From Ochrobactrum vermis (GTDB lineage: Bacteria > Pseudomonadota > Alphaproteobacteria > Rhizobiales > Rhizobiaceae): DNA of 64,000 nt. The stretch lies in contig NZ_PCOC01000002.1 in assembly GCF_002975205.1 (NCBI RefSeq), positions 1 through 64,000 on the forward strand, in the 5' to 3' direction. Positions 52,327-63,200 of this stretch are shown here, piece by piece (the first letter of the stretch is position 1; each line of letters opens with the position of its first letter). A program made the position numbers and the translations under genes. The notes beneath the pieces are model-generated. The model worked only from the letters and a program-made list of their open reading frames with translations. It had not been told where the DNA came from and searched no databases.

Positions 52327-53193
52327 ATGGCTATAGTATTCACGCACCTGAGATCCTTCCACGCCGTTGCTGAAAGTCGCGGTTTTACCGCGGCTGCGCG
52401 CGCGCTGAATGTTAGTCAGCCGACGGTGACAATACAGGTGAAGGAGCTGGAGGAGCGCTACGGCGTTGAACTGATTGTACGCCGAGGACGACGGATTGAG
52501 CTCTCCGAGACAGGGGCTGCACTATACGACGTGACGAAGCGGATCATGAGCTTACATGAGGAGGCCGAAGAACTCCTGCTAAGCAGCGGCAAGCTGGAAA
52601 CCGGCGAACTGCGTGTGGCGGCAGTTGGACCGTTCCATGCAACTGAAATGGTTGCGCGGTTTCTCTCACGCTATCCCGCAATCAATATCAGCATGTTGTT
52701 GGGTAACTCGGATCAGACCCTCCAGCGCATAGTTGAACTTGAGTCCGATATTGCAATTCTCGCACATGTGGTGGACGATCCACGCATCTATTCGCTTCCG
52801 TTCAGTACCCACGACGTGGTCGTATTCGTTAACGTCGAGCATCCCTGGTACGGGCGCGAAAATGTTTCAATCAGCGAACTCGCCAATCAGCCAATGATTT
52901 TACGTGAGAATGGCTCGACAACGCGCCGGGCCCTTGAGCGAGCAGCAGCTGAAGCGGGGATCGCAGTTGAACCCTTTCTTGAAATAGGTAGCCGCGAAGG
53001 CGTCTGGAAAGCCGTTGAACGCGGACTTGGTATCGGTGTGGTTGCCGATTTTGAGTTCGTCGCCCATCCACGCCTGGGTACTATTCGATTCTCCGACGCT
53101 CAGGTGCAAACGGAATACCGTATTGCATGCCTGCTTGAACGACGACACTCGCCGAAGATCGAAGCCTTTATGAAATCCGTCCTCACATCCTGA
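52327..53193 (+). CDS. LysR-family regulator of phosphonate genes
   Basis: 288 residues. DNA-binding part: LRSFHAVAESRGFTAAARAL, NVSQPTVTIQVKELEERYGV, ELIVRRGRRIELSETGAALY. Effector part: LRVAAVGPFHATEMVARFLS and MILRENGSTTRRALERAAAE with KAVERGLGIGVVADFEFV. It belongs to the aminoethylphosphonate-associated LysR subfamily (TIGR03339-type), as does the protein at 36603. The layout, divergent from the adh-phnDCEE operon and upstream of phnA-phnY, suggests it activates uptake and degradation in response to a phosphonate. Confidence 0.91.
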   Translation: MAIVFTHLRSFHAVAESRGFTAAARALNVSQPTVTIQVKELEERYGVELIVRRGRRIELSETGAALYDVTKRIMSLHEEAEELLLSSGKLETGELRVAAVGPFHATEMVARFLSRYPAINISMLLGNSDQTLQRIVELESDIAILAHVVDDPRIYSLPFSTHDVVVFVNVEHPWYGRENVSISELANQPMILRENGSTTRRALERAAAEAGIAVEPFLEIGSREGVWKAVERGLGIGVVADFEFVAHPRLGTIRFSDAQVQTEYRIACLLERRHSPKIEAFMKSVLTS

Positions 53194-53518
53194 GCCATCT
53201 CGCCAGTTCCTCGTCAATATGATGCGCGAAGGTTTGGAAAACACAATTAGATTACGCCTTCGCCCCATACTCAGTATCGTGGCCAAAAATCTTCTGCTCT
53301 CGAGCGAAGAGTGCGTAGACAAGAAATGGCGTTTTCCGATGAACGCCACGAAAGCTGTCGGCCTACATCCCCGCTTAACAAGAATATGCATCTTTCCCTC
53401 AATACTCTTGTTTCTCGGATCGCTTCTCAGCGCTTTACAGAAAAAGGGCGCATGAGAGCGTTGGCGGGTCTCAACCATCGAGACCCGCTCAGCGGCTGTA
53501 TTCCCGGCAAGCCAAAAA

Positions 53519-53625
53519 ATATTGAGACAAGTGACATACATATCAATTGTGCGCGGACTTAAGCAGATTAACTCGTCGTCGTTACCGCTGCCTATCCCAC
53601 TCCTACGTGAGCGGGGATCTACCGG
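53519..53625 (+). pseudogene. Second fragment of a Na/Pi cotransporter C-terminus
   Basis: ATATTGAGACAAGTGACATA gives IETSDIHIN, matching LETSTIHLD of the intact gene at 38836. After a short deletion the DNA continues GACTTAAGCAGATTAACTCG, against GACCTCAAGCAGATCAACTCG in the intact gene (positions about 40413-40433), and GCCTATCC further on, against GCCTATCC. It covers only the last 40 or so codons and has frameshifts and stops. Together with the relic at 5999 it is the second orphan copy of the same C-terminal end. Confidence 0.75.
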
Positions 53626-53783
53626 ATAGCAAGTAACAGGCTCGCACCCGCAAACCATAGCTCTTCTCTATCGATATGATACATAATTGCAATTTTTCAT
53701 ATGAATACAATTGCTTCAAGAATAGCGGGAAGAGAATAATGGTCGGTTTTGCCGGTCGGGTCATCCAACAAGGAATCCTCGTC

Positions 53784-55052
53784 GTGAACCAAATATCGCC
53801 TGTTAATGTCATCGCCAACGGTCGCGTTTATCCCTGGCCGAAAGTACCCGCAATTGCAATCTGTCTTGATGGCTGCGAGCCTGCTTATCTTGACGCTGCG
53901 ATTGCGGCCGGACTGATGCCGACGCTGGAGCGCATCCGTCAGACCGGCACGGTACGGATTGCCAACAGCGTTATTCCCAGTTTCACCAATCCCAATAATC
54001 TTTCCATTGCCACCGGCCGGCCACCCGCCGTACACGGCATTTGCGGCAATTATCTCTACAATCCGACCACGGGTGAAGAGGTGATGATGAACGACCCCAA
54101 GTTCCTCCGCGCTCCAACGATCTTCAAGGCATTCTACGATGCAGGTGCCAAGGTCGCCGTAGTTACGGCAAAGGATAAGTTGCGCGCACTGCTTGGCCAC
54201 GGGCTGATTTATGACGATAATCGCGCAGTCTGTTTCTCCTCGGAAAAGGCCGATACAACCACGAAGGCAGCAAACGGTATCGAGAATGCTTCCAAATGGC
54301 TCGGCTGTTCGGTGCCCGAAGTTTATTCAGCGGAACTTTCTGAATTCGTCTTTGCTGCGGGCGTCAAGCTTCTCAAGGAGTTCCATCCTGATATCATGTA
54401 TCTAACGACCACGGATTATGTGCAGCACAAATATGCGCCGGGCGTGAAGCAGGCGAACGATTTCTATGAAATGTTCGACAAATACCTGACGCAACTCGAT
54501 GCGCTTGGTGCTGCCATTGTCGTGACGGCAGATCACGGTATGAAGCCCAAACACAACGATGATGGATCGCCCGATGTCGTTTATGTGCAGGATCTGTTCG
54601 ACGATTGGCTTGGCAAGGACGCCGCTCGCGTTATTCTGCCAATTACCGACCCTTATGTCGTACATCATGGCGCACTAGGTTCCTTCGCCACCGCTTATCT
54701 GCCTGACGGCGCAGATCGGGAAGCCATCATGAACAGACTGCGGGCTATCAACGGCATTTATCTCGTGCTTGGTCGCGAAGAAGCCTGCCGTAGCTTTGAA
54801 CTACCTGAAGATCGCATGGGCGACATCGTCATGCTCTCATCGGAAAACAAGACAATCGGCACCAGCGAACATCGGCACAATTTGGCGGCGCTCAATGAAC
54901 CGCTTCGCTCCCATGGCGGCCTGACAGAACAAGCTGTGCCCTTTGTGACAAACCGAGTTTTACCCGACCAACCCTATGCACCTGCATTGCGTAATTTTGA
55001 TGCTTTCTACTATGCCGTGACCGCAGCAGCTCAGTCCGGCCAACCGACTTGA
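53784..55052 (+). CDS. phnA: Phosphonoacetate hydrolase
   Basis: 422 residues from GTG 53784, eight nt after AAGGAA, which gives the usual family length; ATG 53739 (437 residues) and ATG 53676 are alternatives. Alkaline-phosphatase superfamily with all metal and catalytic residues: Asp in [16 protein letters not shown], nucleophile Thr in [17 protein letters not shown], Asp and His in [15 protein letters not shown], Asp-His in [13 protein letters not shown], and the C-terminal His in [13 protein letters not shown]. It cleaves phosphonoacetate to acetate and phosphate with two zinc ions. PhnY follows 34 nt later. Confidence 0.95.
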   Translation: MNQISPVNVIANGRVYPWPKVPAIAICLDGCEPAYLDAAIAAGLMPTLERIRQTGTVRIANSVIPSFTNPNNLSIATGRPPAVHGICGNYLYNPTTGEEVMMNDPKFLRAPTIFKAFYDAGAKVAVVTAKDKLRALLGHGLIYDDNRAVCFSSEKADTTTKAANGIENASKWLGCSVPEVYSAELSEFVFAAGVKLLKEFHPDIMYLTTTDYVQHKYAPGVKQANDFYEMFDKYLTQLDALGAAIVVTADHGMKPKHNDDGSPDVVYVQDLFDDWLGKDAARVILPITDPYVVHHGALGSFATAYLPDGADREAIMNRLRAINGIYLVLGREEACRSFELPEDRMGDIVMLSSENKTIGTSEHRHNLAALNEPLRSHGGLTEQAVPFVTNRVLPDQPYAPALRNFDAFYYAVTAAAQSGQPT

Positions 55053-55086
55053 TGCATCTCGTCCCTTTATCAAACAGGACCCAGCC

Positions 55087-56541
55087 GTGACCCATTCACA
55101 TAGAGCAATCCAAGTCCGCCATGAACCGATGCGCATTGCAGGCAGGAAGGTCGATGCCGATGATGTCATCGCTGTACGGAATCCCTACACAGATACCATA
55201 ATTGGCACTGTGCCAGCAGGTCGCGCCGAACACGCACACCTGGCTTTTGAGATTGCTGGCAATTACAAACCTAGACTCACGCGTTACGAACGTCAGCGTA
55301 TTCTTCTGGGCACAGCAGAACGATTAACCGCCCGGAAGGAAGAGATTTCAGACCTTATCACACTGGAACTCGGTATCTCCAAACAGGACTCGCTTTATGA
55401 GGTGGGACGTGCCTTCGACGTTTTCACACTTTCAGGGCAAATGTGCATCCGGGATGATGGAGAAATATTTTCCTGCGATCTCACCCCACATGGCAAGGCA
55501 CGCAAAATCTTTACCTTCCGCGAGCCCTTGAAGACGATATCGGCAATTACTCCCTTTAATCATCCTCTCAATATGGTCGCGCACAAAGTGGCGCCCGCAA
55601 TTGCGACTAACAATTGCGTGGTGCTGAAACCAACTGAGCTGACGCCAATGACTGCGTTGGTGCTCGCAGATATCCTCTATGATGCAGGGTTGCCACCGGA
55701 AATGCTCTCCGTAGTCACTGGCTGGCCAAGCGATATCGGCGACGAAATGATTACCAACGCGAATATCGACCTCATCACCTTTACCGGCGGCGTTCCCGTC
55801 GGCAAGTCGATCGCTTCGAAGGCTGGGTATAAACGACAGGTCCTCGAACTCGGTGGCAACGACCCGTTTATCATCCTCAACGACCTCTCGGACGACGACC
55901 TCGCCAAGGCGGCGAACCTCGCCGTCGCAGGGGCAACCAAAAACTCCGGGCAGCGCTGCACGGCCGTCAAGCGTATCCTTTGTCAGGAAAGTGTGGCCGA
56001 ACGTTTCGTACCGCTCGTGCTGGAACGAGCGAAAGCAATCAGGTTCGGCGATCCCGCGGACCGCGCAACGCAGCTCGGCACTGTTGTGCACGAAGCGGCT
56101 GCATCCCTTTTTGAAAAGCGTGTCAATATGGCCGCCGAAGCAGGGGCTGATATCCTCTATCATCCAGGACGACAGGGCGCGCTTCTGCCGCCCATCGTGA
56201 TAGACCGCGTTCCACATTCGAGCGAGCTCGTGATGGAAGAAACCTTCGGGCCAATCGTCCCTATTATCCGGGCGCCTGACGATGATGACGACCTTATTGC
56301 GCTTTCCAATTCAACGGCCTTTGGTCTCTCATCGGGTGTGTGCACCAATGACTTTCGCCGTATGCAGAAATACATCGCCGGCCTTGAGGTTGGCACGGTA
56401 AACATCTGGGAAGTGCCGGGCTATCGGATTGAAATGAGCCCCTTTGGCGGCATCAAAGATTCCGGCAACGGCTACAAGGAAGGCGTCATCGAAGCGATGA
56501 AGTCCTACACGAACGTCAAAACATTTTCCCTGCCCTGGTAA
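55087..56541 (+). CDS. phnY: Phosphonoacetaldehyde dehydrogenase
   Basis: 484 residues from GTG 55087 (CAGGA about 10 nt upstream). Aldehyde dehydrogenase superfamily: cofactor loop [36 protein letters not shown], catalytic base Glu in [10 protein letters not shown] and nucleophile Cys in [13 protein letters not shown]; the Arg next to this Cys contributes to phosphonate binding in Phn[20 protein letters not shown] closes the site. It oxidises phosphonoacetaldehyde to phosphonoacetate with NAD, feeding PhnA. The phnA-phnY order and close spacing are those of the Sinorhizobium meliloti route. Confidence 0.94.
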   Translation: MTHSHRAIQVRHEPMRIAGRKVDADDVIAVRNPYTDTIIGTVPAGRAEHAHLAFEIAGNYKPRLTRYERQRILLGTAERLTARKEEISDLITLELGISKQDSLYEVGRAFDVFTLSGQMCIRDDGEIFSCDLTPHGKARKIFTFREPLKTISAITPFNHPLNMVAHKVAPAIATNNCVVLKPTELTPMTALVLADILYDAGLPPEMLSVVTGWPSDIGDEMITNANIDLITFTGGVPVGKSIASKAGYKRQVLELGGNDPFIILNDLSDDDLAKAANLAVAGATKNSGQRCTAVKRILCQESVAERFVPLVLERAKAIRFGDPADRATQLGTVVHEAAASLFEKRVNMAAEAGADILYHPGRQGALLPPIVIDRVPHSSELVMEETFGPIVPIIRAPDDDDDLIALSNSTAFGLSSGVCTNDFRRMQKYIAGLEVGTVNIWEVPGYRIEMSPFGGIKDSGNGYKEGVIEAMKSYTNVKTFSLPW

Positions 56542-56826
56542 CACTGCACGCGATGCTAGCCTGACTTGAACAGGAACAGACAACTGCGGTTCTGAATATT
56601 TGTCTCCGCGGTCCAACGAATCCGCAAAATGACGTGGATCAGGCGATGCTACTTTACGCGAAAAGGACACACCCGGCCCAAAAATTAATAGGCTTCGACC
56701 ATTCGTCGCTATCAATAAACATAACGGCCTTTGTTGTTACTCGCAAACGCCAGATCCCTCAGCTTGAACGAAGCGGATCGCCAGTCTTTCGAACAGCGCC
56801 AAATCGTTTGTTTATCTGCATTACTT
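56542..56826. other. 285-bp gap after phnY, no gene recognised
   Basis: A 64-codon frame (56634-56828) has no ribosome site or motif. Nothing else seen before the terminator. Confidence 0.5.
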
Positions 56827-56859
56827 AATCATCCGCTGATAATCAGCGGATGATTTTAC
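56827..56859. terminator. Bidirectional terminator
   Basis: Perfect 14-bp arms AATCATCCGCTGAT and ATCAGCGGATGATT (56827-56840, 56842-56855), with A-rich and T-rich flanks (TTAC..AATC / GATTTTACTT). It lies between the convergent phnY and FAH-family remnant. Confidence 0.85.
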
Positions 56860-56878
56860 TTCGTTGTTTTGCGGCAAA

Positions 56879-57597
56879 TCAAATCAGGCCACGCGATGCG
56901 AGATTGCGCATCAGATGCGACGAGCCGAACCGCCATGGGCTACATTCGGTCGACAGGTGCACTGTGTTGGTGAGAGCGCCAAGCTGCGGATTGGAGATCG
57001 TGACCACATCGCCGATCTTGTGCGTAAAGCCCTGTCCCGGCGTGTCGCGGTCTTCCACGGGCGCAAACAATGTCCCCATAAACAGCACGAAGCCGTCTGG
57101 GTATTGATGGTGCTTGCCAATCGTCTGGGCAACCAGATCCAGCGGATCACGGCTGATTTCCTTCATGGTGCTGCGTCCGTTGAGAACATAGCCATCCGGT
57201 CCTTCGACCTTCAGCGCCAGTTCCGCCGAGCGCACATCTTCCATCGAATAAGTTTCGTCAAACAGGCGGATGAACGGGCCAACCGAACAGGACGCATTAT
57301 TGTCCTTGGCCTTGCCAAGCAGCAAGGCGGAGCGGCCTTCGACGTCTCGCAAATTCACGTCATTCCCAAGCGTCGCGCCCTTGACCTGGCCCTGGCTGTT
57401 GACCGCCAGCACCACTTCCGGCTCGGGATTGTTCCAAGTTGAAATCGGATGCAGGCCTGCTTCGGCACCATGGCCAACCGCGGACATAGGCTGGCTTTTG
57501 GTGAAGACTTCAGCATCGGGACCAATACCGACCTCCAGATACGCTCGCGGATCTTCAACGCGAGATCAGGATTGCCGGCAGCTCGTTCCTCGATAAC
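56879..57597 (-). pseudogene. Fumarylacetoacetate hydrolase-family protein, truncated and frameshifted
   Basis: The downstream half is intact (from about 57487): MSAVGHGAEAGLHPISTWNN, VNLRDVEGRSALLLGKAKDN, FVLFMGTLFAPVEDRDTPGQ and NTVHLSTECSPWRFGSSHLM. Upstream, a related stretch (VIEERAAGNPDLALKIRERI) is in another frame, and the intervening YLEVGIGPDAEVFTKSQ segment appears in the first frame with residues missing before it. The start of the gene is replaced by an IS3-type OrfA fragment at 57598. Full-length relatives are about 390 residues and act on diketo-sugar acids in rhizobia. The product is therefore probably inactive. Confidence 0.82.
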
Positions 57598-57885
57598 GCG
57601 GCCGAGCATGCGCTCCAACTCACGGACGCGCTCTTGCAGCTTCTTTACTTCCGAATTGCCGACAACTGGCTCGTCAGAATCCACCGCTGCAGCACCTCCC
57701 TCGCTCAAAAGCCTGCACCACCGGTAAAGCAGATTGGGCGCAACGCCATGGCCGCGAGCGGTCGAAGATACCGTCTCGCCTGGCTCGAAACTTTGCTCAA
57801 TGATTGTCAGTTTCTGCTCAGTTGTCCACCTCCTGCGGCGGATATCGCCAGTTAGCAATTCAACGTGTCTGAAGTCGTTGGACAT
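57598..57885 (-). mobile_element. IS3-family transposase OrfA fragment
   Basis: 96 residues: FRHVELLTGDIRRRRWTTEQ, IIEQSFEPGETVSSTARGHG, VAPNLLYRWCRLLSEGGAAA, then VKKLQERVRELERMLGR. This is the helix-turn-helix and start of the leucine zipper of an IS3-group OrfA. The protein then continues without a stop into FAH-family sequence (VIEERAAG), so OrfB and the right end are missing. The fusion probably arose by deletion after insertion. Confidence 0.8.
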
Positions 57886-57940
57886 AAGCCTATACTCAAG
57901 TCTCTGCTTGAGCCTTTCTGCTTATGCCGACTGTCTGGTC

Positions 57941-58115
57941 GAAATGGGGTGCAGTTCACCGGGCTATTGCGACACAGCGCTGAATGCTGCGCTCGTCAAC
58001 GATCCCGCTCTCTCGTCATGGCTCAAAAACCGCACGCAAGTCGGACGTTGGGGTACGCCGAGAAGCTTGTTGGCGCGAGTGCATCGCAAACATCGGCACT
58101 CCCGTAATCGTGCCT
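57941..58115 (+). pseudogene. Short-chain dehydrogenase C-terminal fragment
   Basis: One frame reads SSPGYCDTALNAALVNDPAL then SSWLKNRTQVGRWGTP, and after a frameshift EKLVGASAS. Gluconate 5-dehydrogenase-type SDRs have the corresponding APGYFxTxxNxALVxDPxFxxWL and RTPxGRWGxxEELVGAA. Only about 50 codons remain, with no catalytic Tyr/Lys. It lies beside the FAH-family relic, so an earlier sugar-acid gene pair has probably decayed here. Confidence 0.65.
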
Positions 58116-58131
58116 CACAACTCTTTAAGTA

Positions 58132-58174
58132 ATCATATTTGATAAGTTATATTGAATTTACCATCAAATATGAT
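58132..58174. terminator. AT-rich inverted repeat downstream of hipA
   Basis: ATCATATTTGAT (58132-58143) and ATCAAATATGAT (58163-58174) are perfect 12-bp arms with a 19-bp loop, immediately after the hipA stop. It may end transcription, or be a site related to the palindrome upstream of hipB. Confidence 0.45.
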
Positions 58175-58177
58175 AAT

Positions 58178-59410
58178 TCACATCTGGAGAGCGACATTCG
58201 TTTGGTCATTGGCAAAAGCCGGTTCGTAGTCGCGAGCCAGCGCTCCGAGGACACCTTCTTGTCGGAGCGCCTCTCGCCATCCATTCGAGATTCTCTCGGC
58301 CGTTTCTCGGATGATCTGGCGAGCATCGTACTCGGTTAGTTCAAAGAATTCGCAGGCTTCAAGGGCAAGCTGGATAGAACGGTCGTGTGTACCGCCCTCC
58401 AGGATGGCTGTCTCAAGATGAGGATTGCGGTCGGGAGCCGGGTTGACATCAAAGACTGGAGAGAGTCGCCAACGCCCTGCGCCAGTGTAGATGAACCCAT
58501 GGTTCTTCAAATGATCATCTTTGTTCGAAACAAGAATCGTGAAGACCATGCGGACAAAGAGTTCGCGGAAATCGGCCGCGGGGTCAGGGGAATGACCGCG
58601 CATGAAGTCCACGATTTCGGTATAGGAACCGAGTTCGGCTCCGGTCTTGCCCAACGCGGTCTTGGCGGAAATGTAGGGTATCCGGGCGAGGCCGCGCCTG
58701 TCGAAGCGTTGGATTAGAGCGACCGGAAATGGAGTGTCGGCAAGCTCCAGCCTGACTTCCGGTGTGCGAATGCCGCACGCGCGAGCCAATCGTAGCGTCG
58801 CGACCTCGACGCGCTCAATCGGATGTTGGTCGTATACCGAGGTAAATTTGGCAAGCCAAAGAGTGTCGCCTTCTCGGACGTTAGCCTTCGGGCGCGCACC
58901 GCCCGACCCACCCGCGCCGGCAAGCATCTGCATATCTTCTGCGGAAATAACCCGACCTTGCTCATAGGCGCGAGCAATGATGGTGATTGTATCGAGATCG
59001 ACCAGGCGCGGCACTGCGTCTGCCGCGCTGCCGCGAATAATCTGCCCGTTCTCATCGAGAAACCGCAGTGCCCCTTGCCGGCAAGTATCGTCGGAGAGAG
59101 TGAGATATTCAAATTCGGAAAGGCCCGCCCCATAGGCTCGTTCGAGGAGTCTCCGCCCCCAACTATCCGGAGCAGCGTCGGCGAAGGCGCCAGCAAGTGA
59201 GTCACGCGTATGTCCAGGCTGCCCCGATGTATGGTAAGGCCCCCCCTCCAGATGAAAGGTCGGTTGCACGGCGAAGGCACGCGGATTGTCAATCCAGGCG
59301 GCGTCATAGGAAAAGGTTGAATACTGGCGCGGTCCGGCTTGGGTGAACCTCAACTGACCGACAGGCGTCAGGCCTTCGCCGACGGCAACGTGTGCGAGAA
59401 AATCCGTCAT
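58178..59410 (-). CDS. hipA: HipA-family serine/threonine kinase toxin
   Basis: 410 residues. HipA-type features: an N-terminal subdomain (LAHVAVGEGLTPVGQLRFTQ), the glycine-rich phosphate loop GAGGSGGARPKANVREGDTL (about residues 165-185), LWLAKFTSVYD with the ATP-binding Lys, RVEVATLRLARACGI, the kinase core FTILVSNKDDHLKNHGFIYT (catalytic Asp and Asn) and SPVFDVNPAPDRN (metal-binding Asp). HipA toxins phosphorylate glutamyl-tRNA synthetase or related targets, arresting growth. It starts on the last base of hipB (TGATG), which couples toxin to antitoxin synthesis. Confidence 0.92.
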   Translation of the reverse strand: MTDFLAHVAVGEGLTPVGQLRFTQAGPRQYSTFSYDAAWIDNPRAFAVQPTFHLEGGPYHTSGQPGHTRDSLAGAFADAAPDSWGRRLLERAYGAGLSEFEYLTLSDDTCRQGALRFLDENGQIIRGSAADAVPRLVDLDTITIIARAYEQGRVISAEDMQMLAGAGGSGGARPKANVREGDTLWLAKFTSVYDQHPIERVEVATLRLARACGIRTPEVRLELADTPFPVALIQRFDRRGLARIPYISAKTALGKTGAELGSYTEIVDFMRGHSPDPAADFRELFVRMVFTILVSNKDDHLKNHGFIYTGAGRWRLSPVFDVNPAPDRNPHLETAILEGGTHDRSIQLALEACEFFELTEYDARQIIRETAERISNGWREALRQEGVLGALARDYEPAFANDQTNVALQM

Positions 59411-59787
59411 CAGAAGCTCGCGCCGTCCGGATCAACGATATCCGTTTCCATCTTGGCTGTTTGGCCTTTTGCCTTTTGCTTGCGAAGCTTCGCAGCAAAG
59501 GAGCGTCCCCGCTGAGGCAACTGCTCTGTCGTCAATGCTAGTCCGAGGTCGTCCTTTCGGATGTCGACCAGATCGGAGAGGCGCTCAATGAGGCCCAACA
59601 CGACAAGTACGTTGGCCAAGGTGCCGATCGCAGTGCCGGCATCACCCTTTTCGAGACGGGCAATCGTGCTGGCAGACGTGCCAGCGCGCGCGGCGAGATC
59701 AGCCACGGCGATGCCGCGCCGAAGTCGTGCGCCACGAAGATCGTGACCGAGCCGTTCCAAGGCGGATCTGGTTTTAGGCGAACTCAT
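59410..59787 (-). CDS. hipB: HipB-like XRE-family antitoxin
   Basis: 125 residues. A lambda-repressor-type helix-turn-helix occupies about 12-65: LGHDLRGARLRRGIAVADLA, ARAGTSASTIARLEKGDAGT, AIGTLANVLVVLGLIERLSD. The basic C-terminal tail (SFAAKLRKQKAKGQTAKM) is disordered and probably contacts the toxin. It should neutralise HipA and, with it, repress the operon from the palindrome at 59826. Confidence 0.9.
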   Translation of the reverse strand: MSSPKTRSALERLGHDLRGARLRRGIAVADLAARAGTSASTIARLEKGDAGTAIGTLANVLVVLGLIERLSDLVDIRKDDLGLALTTEQLPQRGRSFAAKLRKQKAKGQTAKMETDIVDPDGASF

Positions 59788-59825
59788 CTCAATTCTTCAT
59801 ATACAACCAATACATTACCTTATTC

Positions 59826-59839
59826 CATCATATATGATG
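59826..59839. promoter_or_regulatory. hipBA operator palindrome CATCATATATGATG
   Basis: A 14-bp perfect palindrome 39 bp upstream of the hipB start. Its position and symmetry suit autoregulation by HipB. Confidence 0.6.
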
Positions 59840-60194
59840 AGTTATAGAATATTTCAAGGCTCAGCTGGCATGCCAGAACCACCTCCTCTTCTGAAGCCGT
59901 CTCCACCAATGCACCCTGCCGGACAAGTTTGCGCCACACGTGATTGACAGGGGCTGGTCAACAAGGCCGCACTGACGCACAGCGGCTCACCCTGGCTCCG
60001 CCGGTACGCCCTGAACTGGTAAGGGTAGCAAATTGGATTGCTAAAACTGATCCGGCTTAGGGAGCGGCACATTTCTCTGCATGAAGTTAATAGCTTGGCA
60101 ATAGCATTTCGTCAGCACGTGCAGCCACTTCATGTTCAGATTGCCAGTCAAGAACATCAATGAGATGGATACGAAGGCCCGTGTCGGCAAAAGT
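59840..60194. other. 355-bp gap, no gene recognised
   Basis: Contains no frame I would call a gene (59854-60072 minus lacks a ribosome site and motifs). Confidence 0.5.
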
Positions 60195-60224
60195 GAGGCC
60201 CGGCTGGGGGACGTGCCGGGCCTC
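60195..60224 (-). terminator. Terminator of the RND efflux operon
   Basis: Perfect 10-bp GC-rich arms GAGGCCCGGC (60195-60204) and GCCGGGCCTC (60215-60224) with a 10-nt loop; on the minus strand they are followed by ACTTTTGCC. It lies 75 bp past the RND stop. Confidence 0.7.
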
Positions 60225-60298
60225 GTTTCGGAAGGGCTGTGTGGGGTGATTGCCTTTCCGAACTTGCCGGAGAAGCCTAAATGACTGTCCGGTATGCC

Positions 60299-63200
60299 TT
60301 ACTCAGCCGCGAGCGCTGACGGCCTGGTTGATACAACTGCTTCTTTTACTGTGTCCTCCGTCGACGGCTTAATTTTGAACCATGCCGCATAGAGAGCTGG
60401 AAGGAAGAGCAGGATCATCGCCGTCCCGACAGCTGTTCCACCAATCAGCGTATAAGCCATTGAACCCCAGAACACTGAATGGGTCAGCGGTATAAAGGCG
60501 AGTACGGCAGCAAGTGCTGTCAGGATAACAGGCCGCGTGCGCTGAACAGTCGCCTCGATGATGGCGTGATAATCATCAAGACCGGCAGCCTGATTTTCTT
60601 TAATCTGTTCGGTGAGAATTAGCGTGTTACGCATTAAAATTCCCGCAAGACCAATCAAACCGAGGATGGCATTAAAACCGAAGGGTTGATTAAAGATCAG
60701 CAGAACCGGGACAACGCCTGCAAGTCCTAGCGGCGCAGTCAACATGACCATCGTCATCGTCGACAAACTCCTGACTTGCAGGATAATGACGATCAGCATT
60801 GCCGCGATCATTGCCGGAAAAATCTTGACGAGAGCCCCGTTTGCCTTGAGTGATTCCTCAATGTTCCCGCCCATTTCAATGCGGTAACCAGTAGGAAGCG
60901 ATGCGACCAAAGGCTGAAGCGCTTTCATGACTTGCTGCGAAACCTCTGGAGGCTGGGTCGCTTCATTGATATCGGATCGAACTGTCACAACAGACATCCG
61001 GTCCCGACGCTTTAAAATAGGCTCTTCCATTCGAATTTCCGTATGACCTATCTGATCGAGCGGAATCTGACGTCCGTCTCGGCTCATGAGTGAGAAGTCT
61101 CCCAATCGAGATGGATCCAGTCTGGTCGGTCCAGCGCTTCTTGCAACGACTGGCACATCACGGATGTTTTCGCGAACTTGCGTCACAGAAAGACCGCTGA
61201 GAAGCAGTTGCAACTGTTGTGATGCTTCGACCGGTGACAGGCCGATCAGTTTCAGGCGGTCTTGATCCGGTATGAAGCGCACGACTGGCGTGCGATTACC
61301 CCAATCCCGATTGGGCTGACGCACATCTGGAACTGTCTTCATTAGCGCAAGCGCCTGTTCCGAAATCCTGTACAGTATTGTCGGATCAGGTCCGATGATG
61401 CGAAATTCAACGGAAAACGGTGTGTAGGGGCCAAAAACAAGCTGCGTTACACGTACGTAAGTTTCCGGCGCAAGACCCTGCGATATAGCTTCGCGAAGGT
61501 GGTGTTTGAGTTCCTCGCGCGTTTCTGCATTCGGCGTCAGAACAACTATTTTTGCAAAAGCAGGATCGGGCAATTCCGGAGCCATGGCGAAGAAGAAACG
61601 TGGTGCACCCTGCCCAACATAGCTGGTGACAATCTTTGCTTCCGGTTGATCCTTCAGCCAATGCTCCAGTTTTTCAACCGTAGCCGTTGTTGTCTCGATA
61701 CTGGTACCTTCCGGCATCCGTATCTCGACTAGAACTTCGGGGCGATCGGACGTCGGAAAGAATTGCTGTTTGACGGCGCCCATACCGACAACCGAGAGCG
61801 CCATAAATATACTCACGATCGCGCAGGTCATGTATTTATGACGAACGGCAAACTCGATTGTCTGCCGCAGGCGACGATAGTTTGGCGTATTGTAGATTGC
61901 CTGATGTCCACCTTCCACCGGCCTGATTGCGGGAAGCAGTTTCACACCAAGGTAAGGCGTGAACACAACTGCGACAAACCACGACACGATAAGAGCGAAA
62001 CCGACAATCCAGAATATATTACCGGCATATTCCCCCGCGGCTGAACGCGCAAAGCCGACAGGCATAAGGCCAATAATCGTTACGAGTGTGCCAGACAGCA
62101 TCGGTGCAGCGGTATGGCTCCAGGCATAGGCAGCAGCCTTGATACGATCCATACCTTCTTCCATCTTGACGACCATCACCTCGATCGCGATGATGGCATC
62201 GTCGACAAGCAAACCGAGCGCAAGAATGAGCGCACCGAGCGTGATACGGTCAAAAAAACGGCCCGTCTCCAGCATTATGAGGAACACCACGGCCAGCGTC
62301 AGCGGAACAGCCAGTGCAACAACGATTCCTACCCGCCAACCAAGACTGACGAGGCTGACGAAGAGAACCACGCCAAGTGCCATGGCAAATTTCAGCATGA
62401 ATTCACCGACGGCAGCGTCAATGTTCACCGCCTGATCGCTCACCTTGTCGAGCGTCATCCCGAGAGGCAGAGACTGCGCAATCGTTGCCGAGCGATCTTC
62501 TAATACCTTTCCAAGGTCAAGTCCGTTCCATCCCTGCTGCATGACCACGCTGAGCATGATTGCGGGTTCGCCCTGATGACGGATCAGATAGGTCGCCGGT
62601 TCCTCATAGCCGCGTCTTACTTCTGCAATATCCGACAGCTTTAATGTACGTCCAGCTGCAACAATCGGGGTTTCAGCAACAGACTGGATGCTGCTGTAGG
62701 CCCCATCAAATCTTATGAACACCTGAGGCCCGCGTGTATCGATGGAACCTGCCGGCGTGACCGCATTTTGCCGTTGCAAAGCCGTCGCTATATCCTGTGC
62801 TGTGATACCAAGTGTGGCCAGCTTCGCGTAAGAAAACTCGACAAATATCTGCTCGGGACGCTCGCCAAGGATATTGATTTTCTTGACGCCCAGAACGTGC
62901 AGCAGATCCTGGCGAATTGTTTCTGCCTGACGCACGAGGTCGCGCATAGGCATTCCTTTGGCTTTCAGCGCATAAAGGGCGAAACTGACATCAGAATATT
63001 CGTCGTTGACGAAGGGGCCAAAGATGCCTGCAGGCAGATTGCGCGCTTCGTCACCCAGCTTTTTGCGGGCCTGATAAAACTCTTCCTCAACTGCACTTGC
63101 GGGCGTGTTGTCTTTCAACGTAACGGTCAGATATGCGTATCCGGGGCGCGTTGCTGTTTCGACCCGATCATACCACGTCAATTCCTGTAATCGCTTTTCA

